NCBI RefSeq assembly: GCF_000717055.1
Contig: NZ_JNXI01000013.1
Location: 186,001-250,000 of the forward strand
Origin: Streptomyces iakyrus
Lineage (GTDB): Bacteria > Actinomycetota > Actinomycetes > Streptomycetales > Streptomycetaceae
DNA: 64,000 bases
Reading direction: 5' to 3'
Every line of letters starts with the position of its first letter. The stretch's first letter is position 1. Position numbers and translations under genes: made by a program. Shown here one piece after another: positions 18,745-27,985 of this stretch. Under the pieces are notes generated by a model. The model worked only from the letters and a program-made list of their open reading frames with translations, was not told the origin of the DNA and ran no database searches.

Positions 18745-20781
18745 TCAGTCGTCCCCGTTGCTGCCGTTGAGGCCGCCGAAGATGCCGCCGTTTCCGCCGC
18801 CGCCGTTGTTGTTGCCGCCGTTGTTCTGGCCGAAGCCGACGGTCTGGAGGGTGATCGTCGTCCCTGCCGGGTCGTCGACCTCCTGGTTGGGGCCGGGGTT
18901 CTGGCCGGCGACGAGGGCGTTGTCGCTCTGGTCGCTGCCGCCGGCGAACTGGATGTTGGTGAAGCCGGCCTGGGCGAGGATCTGCTTGGCCTGGCCGACC
19001 GTCTGGCCGACGACCTGCGGGACCTTGACCTTCTGCTGCTGCTTCTTCTTGCCGATCTGGATGTTCACCGACGAGTTCGGGTCGACGGACGTGCCGGCCT
19101 GCGGTGTGGTCTGGATGACCTTGCCGACCTGGTTGTCGTCGTCGGTCTCCACCTCGGTGCAGTTGCCGACCAGGTCGCTGGCCTGCATCTGCTGCTTGGC
19201 CGCGTCGCAGGTCTGGCCGAGGACGTCCGGGACGGTGGACTTCTCCGCTTCCTTGGCGACGGTCAGGGTGATCGTCGAACCCTTCTCCACCTCTTCGCCC
19301 GTGGTCGGGTTCTGGTCCAGTACCTTGCCCGGTTCCTCGGGGGACGTGCGGGTCTTCGTCTCGATCTTGAACTCGTACTTGTCGCCCGCCAGCTTGTCCT
19401 TGGCCTCGTCGAGAGTCAGGCCGGTGACGCTGGGCACCGTCACCTTCGGCGCTCCCGTGGAGACGACCAGGGAGATGGTGTCGCCCTTGTTGACCTTCGT
19501 CTCCGCCACAGGGTCCTGGGAGCAGATCTTGCCCTTGGCCTGGTTGTCGCAGGGCTTGTTGGAGAAGTCCAGTTTGAGGTCGGAGTTCGTGGCCAGTTGC
19601 TGGGCGCTTCTCTTGGTCTCGCCGATGAAGTTGGGGGCCGCGACGGTGTCGTTGCTCGCACCTCCGTCGCCGCTGAACGCCCATCGGCCGATGAGGATCG
19701 CTCCAACCAGGACGAGGATGCCCGCCACTACCAGCAGGATCGTGGAGGTGTTGGACTTGCGCTGCTGGCCGCGGCGCCGGTCGGGGCGGTCGTCGTAGCC
19801 GTAGCCGCCGTCGTCCGGGTTCATGGGGGGCAGCATGGACGTGGCGCCGGCGCCGGAGTCGGCGCGCAGGGCGGTCGTCGGCTGGTCGTCGGGGTAGCCG
19901 CCGTAACCCACCGCGCCCATCGCGGCCGTGGCGGCGACGGGCTGGCCGTCGAGGCAGGCCTCGATGTCGGCGCGCATCTCGTCGGCCGACTGGTAGCGGT
20001 AGTCCGGGTCCTTGACGAGCGCCTTCAGCACGATCGCGTCCATCTCGGGCGTGATCTCGGGGTCGAAGACGCTCGGGGACTGCGGCTCCTCGCGGACGTG
20101 CTGGTAGGCCACGGCCACCGGGGAGTCGCCGACGAACGGCGGGCGGACGGTCAGCAGTTCGTAGAGGAGGCAGCCGGTGGAGTACAGGTCGGACCGGGCG
20201 TCGACCTGTTCGCCCTTGGCCTGCTCCGGGGAGAGGTACTGGGCGGTGCCGATGACCGCGGAGGTCTGCGTCATCGTCATGCCGGAGTCGCCCATGGCGC
20301 GGGCGATGCCGAAGTCCATGACCTTGACCTGGCCGTTGCGCGTCAGCATGACGTTGGCGGGCTTGATGTCACGGTGGACGATGCCGGCGCGGTGGGAGTA
20401 CTCCAGGGCCTGGAGGATGCCGATGGTCATCTCCATGGCCCGCTCCGGCAGCAGCTTGCGGCCGGAGTGCAGCAGTTCACGCAGGGTCGAGCCGTCCACG
20501 TACTCCATGACGATGTACGGGATCGACACGTTGTCGATGTAGTCCTCGCCCGTGTCGTAGACCGCGACGATCGCGGGATGGTTGAGCGAGGCGGCCGACT
20601 GGGCCTCCCGGCGGAACCGGGCCTGGAAGGAAGGGTCACGCGCGAGATCCGCGCGCAGCGTCTTCACCGCCACGGTGCGGCCGAGGCGGGTGTCATGCGC
20701 GAGGTAGACCTCCGCCATGCCACCACGCCCGAGCACCTGGCCCAGTTCGTACCGGCCGCCGAGGCGACGCGGCTCTTCCAT
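18745..20781 (-). CDS. pknB: PASTA-domain Ser/Thr protein kinase PknB
   Basis: This 678-aa transmembrane kinase senses cell-wall fragments and phosphorylates division and wall-synthesis proteins. The kinase domain (about 9-275) shows GRGGMAEVYLA, VAVKTL, IVHRDIKPANVML, DFGIARAMG and GTAQYLSPEQA. A transmembrane helix at about 346-368 leads to four extracellular PASTA repeats (about 380-660; repeated VPxVxGxTxxxAxxxL patterns) and a Gly/Asn-rich tail ending NGSNGDD. It is the last gene of the fhaA-fhaB-PP2C-rodA-pbpA-pknB operon and opposes the PP2C phosphatase encoded upstream. Confidence 0.97.
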   Translation of the reverse strand: MEEPRRLGGRYELGQVLGRGGMAEVYLAHDTRLGRTVAVKTLRADLARDPSFQARFRREAQSAASLNHPAIVAVYDTGEDYIDNVSIPYIVMEYVDGSTLRELLHSGRKLLPERAMEMTIGILQALEYSHRAGIVHRDIKPANVMLTRNGQVKVMDFGIARAMGDSGMTMTQTSAVIGTAQYLSPEQAKGEQVDARSDLYSTGCLLYELLTVRPPFVGDSPVAVAYQHVREEPQSPSVFDPEITPEMDAIVLKALVKDPDYRYQSADEMRADIEACLDGQPVAATAAMGAVGYGGYPDDQPTTALRADSGAGATSMLPPMNPDDGGYGYDDRPDRRRGQQRKSNTSTILLVVAGILVLVGAILIGRWAFSGDGGASNDTVAAPNFIGETKRSAQQLATNSDLKLDFSNKPCDNQAKGKICSQDPVAETKVNKGDTISLVVSTGAPKVTVPSVTGLTLDEAKDKLAGDKYEFKIETKTRTSPEEPGKVLDQNPTTGEEVEKGSTITLTVAKEAEKSTVPDVLGQTCDAAKQQMQASDLVGNCTEVETDDDNQVGKVIQTTPQAGTSVDPNSSVNIQIGKKKQQQKVKVPQVVGQTVGQAKQILAQAGFTNIQFAGGSDQSDNALVAGQNPGPNQEVDDPAGTTITLQTVGFGQNNGGNNNGGGGNGGIFGGLNGSNGDD

Positions 20782-20824
20782 AGCTACCTACCAGCCCTCT
20801 CCGTCGGTCCCGACCGGCATGCTT

Positions 20825-20859
20825 GTACGGTCGGAGGCTGCCGTCCGGGCCTACCGTAC
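20825..20859 (-). terminator. Intercistronic hairpin between pbpA and pknB
   Basis: GTACGGT (20825-20831) pairs with ACCGTAC (20853-20859), extended internally by AGGC with GCCT, in the 169-bp gap between the pbpA stop and pknB start. It has no T tract. It may be an attenuator or an mRNA-processing element that adjusts kinase expression relative to the upstream wall genes. Confidence 0.4.
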
Positions 20860-20950
20860 CCGGCTCGCTTTGTGTGACCTGGCCAAGCCCGTCAGCCGAT
20901 ACAGGACCGGTATCGCAACGTGCACCGATGTGAAGCAGGCGTGAGCGGGG

Positions 20951-22429
20951 TCACTTCTTGCTGTCGATGACCGCCTCCATCACGTTCCTCGCGATCGGTG
21001 CCGCGAGGCCGCCGCCGGAGATGTCGTCGCGGACGGCGTCGTCGTCCTCGACGACGACGGCCACGGCGACCGGCGAGCTGCCGTCGTCGCCCTTGGCGTA
21101 GGAGATGAACCACGCGTAGGGGTTCTCGCTGTTGTCGACGCCGTGCTGGGCGGTACCGGTCTTGCCGCCCACCTTGACGCCGTCGATCTTGGCGTTCGCG
21201 CCGGTGCCCTTGTCGACGACCGTCTCCATCATGGACTGGAGCTTCTGGGCGTTCTCGGGGGACAGGGGCTGGCTCAGCTCTTCGGGGTCGGTCTTGGTGA
21301 TCGGGTCGAGGCCGGGCGACTGGAGTGCGTCGACCATGTACGGCTTCATCAGCTTGCCGTCGTTGGCGACTGCGGAGGCGACCATGGCCATCTGCAGGGG
21401 CGTGGCGGCGGTGTTGAACTGGCCGATGGAGGACAGCGCGGTCTGAGACGGGTTCATGTTGTCGGAGAAGACCGAGGCGTTGGCGCGGACCGGTGTGAAC
21501 TGCTCCTCGTCGAAGCCGAACTTCTTGGCCATGTCCAGCATCTTGTCGTTGCCGAGGTCGGAGCCGATCTTGCCGAAGACGGTGTTGCAGGAGTACTGGA
21601 GGGCCACCCGCAGCGTCGCGTTCTTGCAGGGGATGTTGCCCTCGTTGGGCAGCTTGGTGGTGGTGCCCTTCATGATCCACGGGTCGGGCGAGTCGGTCTT
21701 GCCGTCCGGGTCGGTGTAGATGCCGTCCTCGAGGGCGGCGGCCGCGGTGACGACCTTGAAGGTGGAGCCGGGCGGGTAGGTCTCGCGCAGCGCGCGGTTG
21801 AGCATGGGGTCGTTCGGGTTGTTCTTCTTCTGCAGCTTCTGCCAGGCCTCGGTGTCGGTCGTCGTGGAGTTGCCGGCGAAGGACGACGGGTCGTACGACG
21901 GGTAGGAGGCCAGCGCCAGGATCTTGCCCGTGGACGGCTCCAGGGCGACGACGGCGCCCTTGCCGCCCTGCTGCTTCAGGCCGTTGTAGGCGGCCTTCTG
22001 GGCGGCGGCGTTCAGGGTGGTGACGACGTTGCCGCCCTGCTGCTTCTTGCCCGTGAGCATGTCGAGGGTGTTGCGGAAGAACAGCCGGTCGTCGTTGCCG
22101 GTGAGGATGCCGTCCTCGATGGATTCCAGCTGCGTGGCGCCGAAGGCCTGCGAGGCGTAGCCGGTGACGGGCGCCCACATGGGGCCGTTCTTGTAGGTGC
22201 GCTTGAACTTGAAGTCGCTGCCCGACGACTCGGCGGAGCCGGTGATCGGCTCCCCGCCCACGATGATGTTGCCGCGGGGGGAGGCGTAGCGCTCGATGGT
22301 GACGCGGCGGTTGTTCTTGTCGGTCCGGAGCTCGTCGGCCTGGACGTACTGGATCCAGTTGTCGCGGATCAGCAGTGCCAGAACGAGCAGGCCGCAGAAG
22401 ATCGCGATCCGGCGCAGGGGCTTGTTCAT
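20951..22429 (-). CDS. pbpA: Penicillin-binding protein 2-type transpeptidase PbpA
   Basis: The 492-aa class B PBP crosslinks peptidoglycan outside the membrane. A short cytoplasmic N-terminus is followed by a transmembrane helix (about 7-25), an N-terminal pedestal domain (about 45-160) and the transpeptidase domain. Active-site motifs are visible: S-T-F-K in YPPGSTFKVV, S-C-N in QYSCNTVFG, and K-T-G in VGGKTGTAQ. The ATG at 22429 overlaps the rodA stop (ATGA), so a SEDS glycosyltransferase and its cognate PBP are translationally coupled. Confidence 0.95.
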   Translation of the reverse strand: MNKPLRRIAIFCGLLVLALLIRDNWIQYVQADELRTDKNNRRVTIERYASPRGNIIVGGEPITGSAESSGSDFKFKRTYKNGPMWAPVTGYASQAFGATQLESIEDGILTGNDDRLFFRNTLDMLTGKKQQGGNVVTTLNAAAQKAAYNGLKQQGGKGAVVALEPSTGKILALASYPSYDPSSFAGNSTTTDTEAWQKLQKKNNPNDPMLNRALRETYPPGSTFKVVTAAAALEDGIYTDPDGKTDSPDPWIMKGTTTKLPNEGNIPCKNATLRVALQYSCNTVFGKIGSDLGNDKMLDMAKKFGFDEEQFTPVRANASVFSDNMNPSQTALSSIGQFNTAATPLQMAMVASAVANDGKLMKPYMVDALQSPGLDPITKTDPEELSQPLSPENAQKLQSMMETVVDKGTGANAKIDGVKVGGKTGTAQHGVDNSENPYAWFISYAKGDDGSSPVAVAVVVEDDDAVRDDISGGGLAAPIARNVMEAVIDSKK

Positions 22430-23874
22430 GACGGGCGGACCACCTGGGTCATCTCGGCGTCGGGGTTGGCGGCGGGGGCGGGGGCCGGGCGGCGGGCCGT
22501 GTCGCTGATTCTCAGCAGGATGCCGATGAGGGCCCAGTTGGCGATCACGGAGGAACCGCCGTAGGCCACGAACGGCAGCGTCATACCGGTCAGCGGGATG
22601 AGGCCCATGACGCCGCCGGCGACGACGAAGACCTGGAGGCCGAAGGCGCCGGACAGGCCGATGGCCAGCAGCTTGCCGAACGGGTCGCGGGCCGCGAGCG
22701 CGGTGCGTACGCCGCGTTCGATGATCAGGCCGTAGAGCAGCAGGATCGCCATGACGCCGGCGAGGCCCAGCTCCTCGCCGAAGGTGGCGAGGATGAAGTC
22801 GGAGTTGGCGGCGAAGCCGATGAGGTCGGAGTTGCCCTGCCCGAGGCCGGTGCCGAGGGTGCCGCCGGAGCCGAAGGCCCACAGGGCCTGCATGGCCTGC
22901 TCGGAGTGGACGATGCCGTCCTGGACGCCCTCGCGGGAGAGTTGGAACTCGCGCATCGGGTCGAGCCAGGCCTGTACACGCGTCTGGATGTGCGGTTCGA
23001 AGCTCGCGACGCCGACGGCGCCGACCGCGGACATCAGCAGACCGAAGACGATCCAGCTGGTCCGCTCGGTGGCGACGTACAGCATGATGACGAACATCCC
23101 GAAGAACAGCAGGGACGTACCGAGGTCGGTCTCGAAGACCAGGATGAGGATCGAGATGACCCAGACGACGAGGATCGGGCCGAGGTCGCGGCCGCGCGGC
23201 AGGTACAGGCCCATGAAGCGGCGGCTGGCAAGGGCCAGGGCGTCCCTCTTGACCATGAGGTAGCCGGCGAAGAACACCGCGAGGGCGATCTTCGCGAACT
23301 CACCGGGCTGGAGCGTGCCGAGGCCGGGAATCTTGATCCAGATCTTGGCGCCGTAGATGTTCGCGCCCAGTCCGGGCACGAGCGGCAGGACCAGCAGCAA
23401 CAGCGCGCCGGCCATGGAGATGTATGTGTAGCGCTGCAGGACGCGGTGGTCCTTAAGAAAGATCAGCACGACCGCCAGCAGGGCGACACCCATGGCCGAG
23501 TACAGCAGCTGACGCGGTGCGGCCTCGGCGTAGTTGCTGAGTCGCTTGGACTGATCCAGCCGCCAGATGACGACCAGCCCGAGCCCGTTCAGCAGGGTCG
23601 CCAGCGGCAGCATCAGCGGGTCGGCGTACGGTGCGAACTTCCGTACGACGAGGTGGCCGACGCCCGCGAGCAGGCCGAGTCCGAGGCCGTAGCTCAGCAG
23701 GCCCGGTGGCACCGAGTCGTTGAGGGCCAGGCCGACGTTGGCGTAGGCGAACACCGGGATGACGACGGCGAACACCAGGAGCGCGAGCTCGGTGTTGCGC
23801 CGGCTCGGCGCGCCGATGGCGCCGATCGTGGACGTGTGGTGCGTCGGCGAGTGCGACGTATTCGTACCGCTCAT
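22426..23874 (-). CDS. rodA: SEDS family peptidoglycan polymerase (RodA/FtsW)
   Basis: The 482-aa polytopic membrane protein is predicted to have ten or more transmembrane helices from residue 28 onward. SEDS signatures include GAKIWIKIPGLGTLQPGEFAKI, FETDLGTSLLFFG and PLTGMTLPFVAYGGSSVIANW, with the conserved Asp in the ETDLGTS motif. SEDS proteins polymerise glycan strands from lipid II with a partner PBP. The overlapping pbpA is the evident partner, so a RodA-like elongation or spore-wall role is more likely than division-specific FtsW. Confidence 0.93.
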   Translation of the reverse strand: MSGTNTSHSPTHHTSTIGAIGAPSRRNTELALLVFAVVIPVFAYANVGLALNDSVPPGLLSYGLGLGLLAGVGHLVVRKFAPYADPLMLPLATLLNGLGLVVIWRLDQSKRLSNYAEAAPRQLLYSAMGVALLAVVLIFLKDHRVLQRYTYISMAGALLLLVLPLVPGLGANIYGAKIWIKIPGLGTLQPGEFAKIALAVFFAGYLMVKRDALALASRRFMGLYLPRGRDLGPILVVWVISILILVFETDLGTSLLFFGMFVIMLYVATERTSWIVFGLLMSAVGAVGVASFEPHIQTRVQAWLDPMREFQLSREGVQDGIVHSEQAMQALWAFGSGGTLGTGLGQGNSDLIGFAANSDFILATFGEELGLAGVMAILLLYGLIIERGVRTALAARDPFGKLLAIGLSGAFGLQVFVVAGGVMGLIPLTGMTLPFVAYGGSSVIANWALIGILLRISDTARRPAPAPAANPDAEMTQVVRPS

Positions 23875-23896
23875 CGTGTGACAGGGCCTCTCACGG

Positions 23897-25453
23897 CTAC
23901 TGCTTACCGCACAGCGAGACGACCTTCTGCTCTTCCTCAGAGAGGCTGGGGCCGGGGCTGGGAGTGGGTGCGGTCGTGGTCGGGGGCGTGGACTTCTCCG
24001 GTGCCGACGGTGAACCCGACGGGCTGGACGGGTTCGGCGTCGGTGTGGCCTTGGACGTGAAGGAGGCGGGAGTGGTTCCCGTGGTGCCCCCGGCCTCGCC
24101 TTCGCCGGTCTTGGAGTTGTTCTTGCTCTCGGCTTCGCGCCGCTGCGCTTCCTTCTTGCACGCGGAGGCCTGCACCGACAGTTCCTGGATCTTCGCCTGG
24201 GCGTTCTTCAGACCGCCCTCGGGGATGGTGGCCTCGACCTGCTTCTGCTGGTAGGGCGGCAGGTACTTGAGTTCGATCTCGGGGTGGTCCTTCTCGACCT
24301 TCGAGAGCGAGACCCAGGCCAGGTCCTGGCTGATGCCCCGGTACAGCGCGACGTGCTCGTCCTCGGCGCCGACGTAGTACTGCGTCTGCGTCCAGCGGTA
24401 TCCGCCGTAGAGGCCGCCGCCGACGAGGGCCAGGGCGAGGACGCCGTAGAAGGATCTCTTCAGCCAGCGGCCCTTCTTGCGGGGCTTGGTGAAGTCGTCG
24501 TCGCCGTAGTCGAAGCCGTCCGCGGGGATGTAGCCGGTGGTGTCGCCGGAGCCGGGCGGGCCGAACTCGCCGCCTCCGCCGCCCTGGCCGTGTCCGTGGC
24601 GGCCGAGCCCGGAGGCGCGGCCGGCGGGGGTCTGCATGATGCCGTTGTCGTGCAGCTGGTGCTGGTTCTCGGCGACGGCGCCGACGACGACGGGGGTGTC
24701 GGACAGCTGGCCCGCGAGGGTGTCGCCGGTGTCGAGGTCGAGGACGTCGGCGATGATGACGGTGATGTTGTCCGGGCCGCCGCCGCGCAGTGCCAGTTCG
24801 ATGAGGTTCTGGACGGTCTCCTGGGGGCCCTGGTAGCTGGCGAGGGTGTCCTCCAGGGTCTGGTGGGACACCACGCCGGACAGGCCGTCGGAGCAGATGA
24901 GGTAGCGGTCGCCGGCGCGGACCTCGCGGATGGACAGGTCCGGTTCGACGTGGTCGCCGGATCCGAGGGCGCGCATCAGCAGCGAGCGCTGCGGGTGCGT
25001 GGTCGCTTCTTCCTCGGTGATGCGGCCTTCGTCGACGAGGCGCTGCACCCAGGTGTGGTCCTGGGTGATCTGCGTGAGGACGCCGTCGCGGAGCAGGTAG
25101 GCGCGGGAGTCGCCGACGTGGACCAGGCCGAGGCGCTGGCCCGTCCAGAGCAGGGCGGTCAGGGTGGTGCCCATGCCCTCCAGCTGGGGGTCGTCCTCGA
25201 CCATGGAGCGCAGCTGGTCGTTGGCGCGCTGCACCGCGGTGCCGAGTGAGGTGAGGATGTCGGAGCCGGGGACGTCGTCGTCGAGCGCGACGATGGTGGA
25301 GATGGCCTCGGAGGAGGCGACCTCACCGGCCGCCGCGCCGCCCATGCCGTCGGCGATGGCGAGCAGGCGCGGGCCGGCGTATCCGGAGTCCTCGTTGCCC
25401 TCCCGGATCATGCCCTTGTGCGATCCGGCCGCGAAGCGCAGTGACAGACTCAT
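23897..25453 (-). CDS. pstP: PP2C-type Ser/Thr protein phosphatase
   Basis: The 518-aa membrane phosphatase reverses PknB-type phosphorylation. The catalytic PP2C domain (about 1-235) has metal-binding motifs REGNEDSGYAG, LLAIADGMGGAAAG, ICSDGLSGVV and GGPDNITV. A transmembrane helix at about 320-342 leads to an extracytoplasmic part ending in a Pro/Ser/Thr-rich tail. The ATG at 25453 begins MSLSLRFAAGSHKG with GAGGTGCGC upstream. A longer in-frame opening to 25510 lacks support. It sits in the operon between fhaB and rodA. Confidence 0.94.
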   Translation of the reverse strand: MSLSLRFAAGSHKGMIREGNEDSGYAGPRLLAIADGMGGAAAGEVASSEAISTIVALDDDVPGSDILTSLGTAVQRANDQLRSMVEDDPQLEGMGTTLTALLWTGQRLGLVHVGDSRAYLLRDGVLTQITQDHTWVQRLVDEGRITEEEATTHPQRSLLMRALGSGDHVEPDLSIREVRAGDRYLICSDGLSGVVSHQTLEDTLASYQGPQETVQNLIELALRGGGPDNITVIIADVLDLDTGDTLAGQLSDTPVVVGAVAENQHQLHDNGIMQTPAGRASGLGRHGHGQGGGGGEFGPPGSGDTTGYIPADGFDYGDDDFTKPRKKGRWLKRSFYGVLALALVGGGLYGGYRWTQTQYYVGAEDEHVALYRGISQDLAWVSLSKVEKDHPEIELKYLPPYQQKQVEATIPEGGLKNAQAKIQELSVQASACKKEAQRREAESKNNSKTGEGEAGGTTGTTPASFTSKATPTPNPSSPSGSPSAPEKSTPPTTTAPTPSPGPSLSEEEQKVVSLCGKQ

Positions 25454-25593
25454 GCGCACCTCGCCTGTCGGCTCCGGGTACAGCCGGTCGTGTCGAGCCA
25501 CACTGCCCACCCTCCGGTCGGGAGCGCGCGGGGGGCCGGGGTGGGGCCCGCCACTGCGTGCTCGCTCCGCTCGCGCCTATCCATGATGTAGCA

Positions 25594-26106
25594 CTACTTC
25601 CGCAGCTCGATGACGGTCTTGCCGATGCGGATCGGCGCGCCCAGCGCAATCGGTGTGGGAGTCGTCAGCCGGGACCGGTCCAGGTACGTGCCGTTGGTGG
25701 AGCCGAGGTCCTCGACGATCCACTGGCCGTCGCGGTCCGGGTAGATCCTGGCATGGCGGCTGGAGGCGTAGTCGTCGTCCAGCACGATCGTCGAGTCGTG
25801 CGCGCGGCCCAGGGTGATGGTCTGGCCCTGGAGCGCGACCGTGGTGCCGGTGAGGGTGCCCTCGGTCACGACCAGCTTGGTGGGGGCGTTACGGCCGCGT
25901 CGGCCGCCGGCGGGCTGCTGGCGCTGCTGCGGCGGCGCCTGGCGGGCGGCGGCCTGCTGCTGGCGGCCCGCCTCGCGGCGCGAGCCGCGCTGGGTGACGC
26001 GCGTACCGAAGAGGTCGCTGCGGATGACCTGCACGGCCACGATCACGAACAGCCACAGTACGGCCAGGAAACCCAGCCGCATGACCGTGAGGGTCAGCTC
26101 TGACAT
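25594..26106 (-). CDS. fhaB: FHA domain membrane protein FhaB (FipA)
   Basis: The 170-aa protein has an N-terminal transmembrane helix (about 7-28), a basic Gln/Arg-rich linker, and a C-terminal phosphothreonine-binding FHA domain (about 80-168). FHA residues are visible in ITLGRAHDSTIVLDDDYASSRHARI and LGSTNGTYLDRSRL. It probably recruits PknB-phosphorylated partners to the wall machinery. fhaA precedes it by 10 bp in the same operon. Confidence 0.94.
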   Translation of the reverse strand: MSELTLTVMRLGFLAVLWLFVIVAVQVIRSDLFGTRVTQRGSRREAGRQQQAAARQAPPQQRQQPAGGRRGRNAPTKLVVTEGTLTGTTVALQGQTITLGRAHDSTIVLDDDYASSRHARIYPDRDGQWIVEDLGSTNGTYLDRSRLTTPTPIALGAPIRIGKTVIELRK

Positions 26107-26116
26107 TGCCCCCGCT

Positions 26117-26986
26117 TCACCCTTCGGCTTGCCGGTAAATGATGGTGGTGCTGCCCACGACGATCCGCGAGCCGTCGCGGAGCGTAGCGCGGGTGGTGTG
26201 CTGCCCGTCCACCACGATGCCGTTGGTGGATCCGAGATCCTGGATCGTCGAGGGCGTTCCGGTCCGGATCTCGCAGTGCCGGCGGGAGACGCCGGGGTCG
26301 TCGATCCGCACGTCGGCGTCGGTGCTGCGGCCCAGCACGAGTGTTGCGCGGGAGATCTGGTGGCGGGTGCCGTTGATCTCGATCCAGTGGCGGGTGCGTC
26401 CGCCGGAGGCGGGGGCGGCCGGGGGCCGCTGGCCGCTCGCGGCGGGCGGGTAGCCGTAGCCGCCGGGGCGGCCGCCGGGCGGCGGCGAGGCCGGCATGGG
26501 CGGGGCGCCGGAGGGTGCGGCGGCGGGCGGGTAGCCGTAGCCGCCGGGGCGTGCGCCCTGCGGGGCGGCGGGCGCGGCGGCGCCGCCTCCCGGGCCGCCC
26601 TGCTGGCTGCTGGAGGAGGCGAGCGTACGGCTGCGCACCCGGTACAGGCCGGTGTCGAGGTCGTCCGCCTTCTCCAGGTGCACCTTGATCGGGCCCATGA
26701 AGGTGTAGCGCTGCTGCTTGGCGTAGTCGCGCACCATGCCGGCGAGCTCGTCGCCGAGCTGGCCGGAGTAGGGGCTGAGCCGCTCGAAGTCCGGTGTGCT
26801 CAGTTCGACGATGAAGTCGTTGGGCACGACCGTGCGGTCGCGGTTCCAGATGGTGGCGTTGTTGTCGCACTCACGCTGGAGCGCTCCGGCGATCTCCACG
26901 GGCTGGACCTCGGACTTGAACACCTTGGCGAAGGTGCCGTTGACCAGACCTTCGAGACGCTGCTCGAACTTCTTCAGGACTCCCAT
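26117..26986 (-). CDS. fhaA: FhaA: DUF3662 plus FHA domain protein
   Basis: The 289-aa cytoplasmic adaptor starts MGVLKKFEQRLEGLVNGTFA. The N-terminal DUF3662 domain (about 1-125) is followed by a Gly/Pro/Tyr-rich linker with repeated GGYGYPPAA, and a C-terminal FHA domain (about 200-287, with LVLGRSTDADVRIDDPGVSRRH and GSTNGIVVDGQ). In mycobacteria the homologue binds the pseudokinase MviN and regulates peptidoglycan synthesis. It is the first gene of the operon that ends with pknB. The ATG at 26986 has GGAGGTG upstream. Confidence 0.95.
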   Translation of the reverse strand: MGVLKKFEQRLEGLVNGTFAKVFKSEVQPVEIAGALQRECDNNATIWNRDRTVVPNDFIVELSTPDFERLSPYSGQLGDELAGMVRDYAKQQRYTFMGPIKVHLEKADDLDTGLYRVRSRTLASSSSQQGGPGGGAAAPAAPQGARPGGYGYPPAAAPSGAPPMPASPPPGGRPGGYGYPPAASGQRPPAAPASGGRTRHWIEINGTRHQISRATLVLGRSTDADVRIDDPGVSRRHCEIRTGTPSTIQDLGSTNGIVVDGQHTTRATLRDGSRIVVGSTTIIYRQAEG

Positions 26987-27457
26987 GGGGCACCTCCTCC
27001 GTCGCTGCCGTCCTGTGCACTGCCCTGCGGGCCGCTTGCCTGGTACTGCTTACTGATCGTATCCACGCGCCGCTCGATCGGCTGGTTCCCCCTGTCAGCA
27101 CCGCCAACGGTGTCGACGCATGACGAAGTTCCCTGTGGAGCTCCCCTTCGAACTCCTCCGGTGGTACTGCTGCGCGTAACCGCCTCGTGTATGCCTGACA
27201 AGGATCGTAGAGGCGGCGGAAGACCAGTGTCCCGCACCTGACTGTGGACCCCGACCCCCTCCTGCGGAGACGGCCGGTACCGGTACGAGGTTGATACGTG
27301 AACAGGTACGCCTTGATACGTGGCAGGGACATCGAAGGTTCGGCGAGGTCCCTGCCTGCGGGGATAAGGGATGTGAACCCACCCCTTCCAGCGTGCTAAT
27401 GTTCTGGGTGTCGGAAGGCGCCGGCCCCAAGGGGCAGACGCCCAGGACACACCCAAT
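26987..27457. promoter_or_regulatory. Divergent region between fhaA and tRNA-Leu
   Basis: These 471 bp contain no supported gene and must carry promoters for the fhaA operon and tRNA-Leu. The 10-mer TTGATACGTG occurs twice (27291-27300 and 27313-27322), exactly 22 bp apart, as a likely tandem operator. GTACCGGTAC (27277-27286) is a small palindrome. TAATGT (27397-27402) is a possible -10 for tRNA-Leu. Confidence 0.45.
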
Positions 27458-27544
27458 GCGCGGGTGGCGGAATAGGCAGACGCGCTGGATTCAGGTTCCA
27501 GTGCCCGCAAGGGCGTGGGGGTTCAACTCCCCCCTCGCGCACCA
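27458..27544 (+). tRNA. tRNA-Leu (anticodon CAG)
   Basis: This is an 87-nt class II tRNA with encoded CCA. GCGCGGG pairs with CTCGCGC, the anticodon stem CTGGA/TCCAG holds loop TTCAGGT (CAG), the long variable arm is TGCCCGCAAGGGCGT, and the T-arm is GGGGGTTCAACTCCCCC. The accessory island begins directly downstream. Confidence 0.97.
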
Positions 27545-27598
27545 TGAGACACGGGTCTCTGCAGGTGACAGAAGTCACCGCAGGGGCCCGTTTCTCAT
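27545..27598 (+). terminator. Long imperfect hairpin after tRNA-Leu
   Basis: TGAGA, ACGGG, CTGC and GGTGAC pair in order with GTCACC, GCAG, CCCGT and TCTCA around an AGAA-type loop (27570-27573). It is the likely terminator of tRNA-Leu. Confidence 0.6.
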
Positions 27599-27716
27599 TC
27601 GCTGACCCCTGTGGGGCATCACACAGACCGGTCAGGACACACAGCAGACCCCGACGCGTGAGCTATCTCACTGGGGCCTGTCTTCGTGGGGCTGCTGCGC
27701 CGGAGCCGGATTGATC

Positions 27717-27985
27717 TACGCCGCTGGGGCCAGGTGGCCGGTCGGGGTCCAGCTCTTCGGCTCTTTCTCAGGGTGGCGGTGGTGCGTGCGTCGGCGGGGA
27801 CGCTCGCCGCCGAGCAACAGAGTGTCCAGTCATTTCTTGATCTTGCGGCGGTTCGCGTGGGCCAGCTGGAAGGCGAGCAGGATCGTTTGTGCCGCGATGC
27901 CCCGGATGCAGTGTGATCCTGCGGATTCGATGCCCTCGGCGAGGGGGTTCCTGGCGTAGCGACCCTGGGCTGCTTCCGGCCTCCG
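27717..27985 (-). pseudogene. Remnant of a transposase C-terminus
   Basis: The minus strand reads RNPLAEGIESAG, then CIRGIAAQTILLAFQLAHANRR and KIKK. A TGA stands where the family has a Trp codon, after which the same frame continues LDTLLLGGERPRRRTHH to a TAG at 27717. The RGIAAQT...FQLAHANRRKI pattern is the end of a family of actinobacterial DDE-type transposases as I remember them. There is no start, catalytic core or visible terminal repeat. The rest of the 27599-28134 gap contains nothing I can assign. It lies between tRNA-Leu and the dormancy-type island, consistent with past insertion there. Confidence 0.5.

Noticed and set aside
17368..20877. A 1169-codon plus-strand open frame across the restriction-like gene and pknB
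   Set aside because: It is antisense to PknB and the nuclease-like gene, which have clear catalytic motifs; the translation has no recognisable fold.
27517..27544. A possible att site formed by the tRNA-Leu 3' end
   Set aside because: I looked for a second copy of the T-arm/acceptor sequence downstream to the end of the window and found none, and no integrase gene is present.
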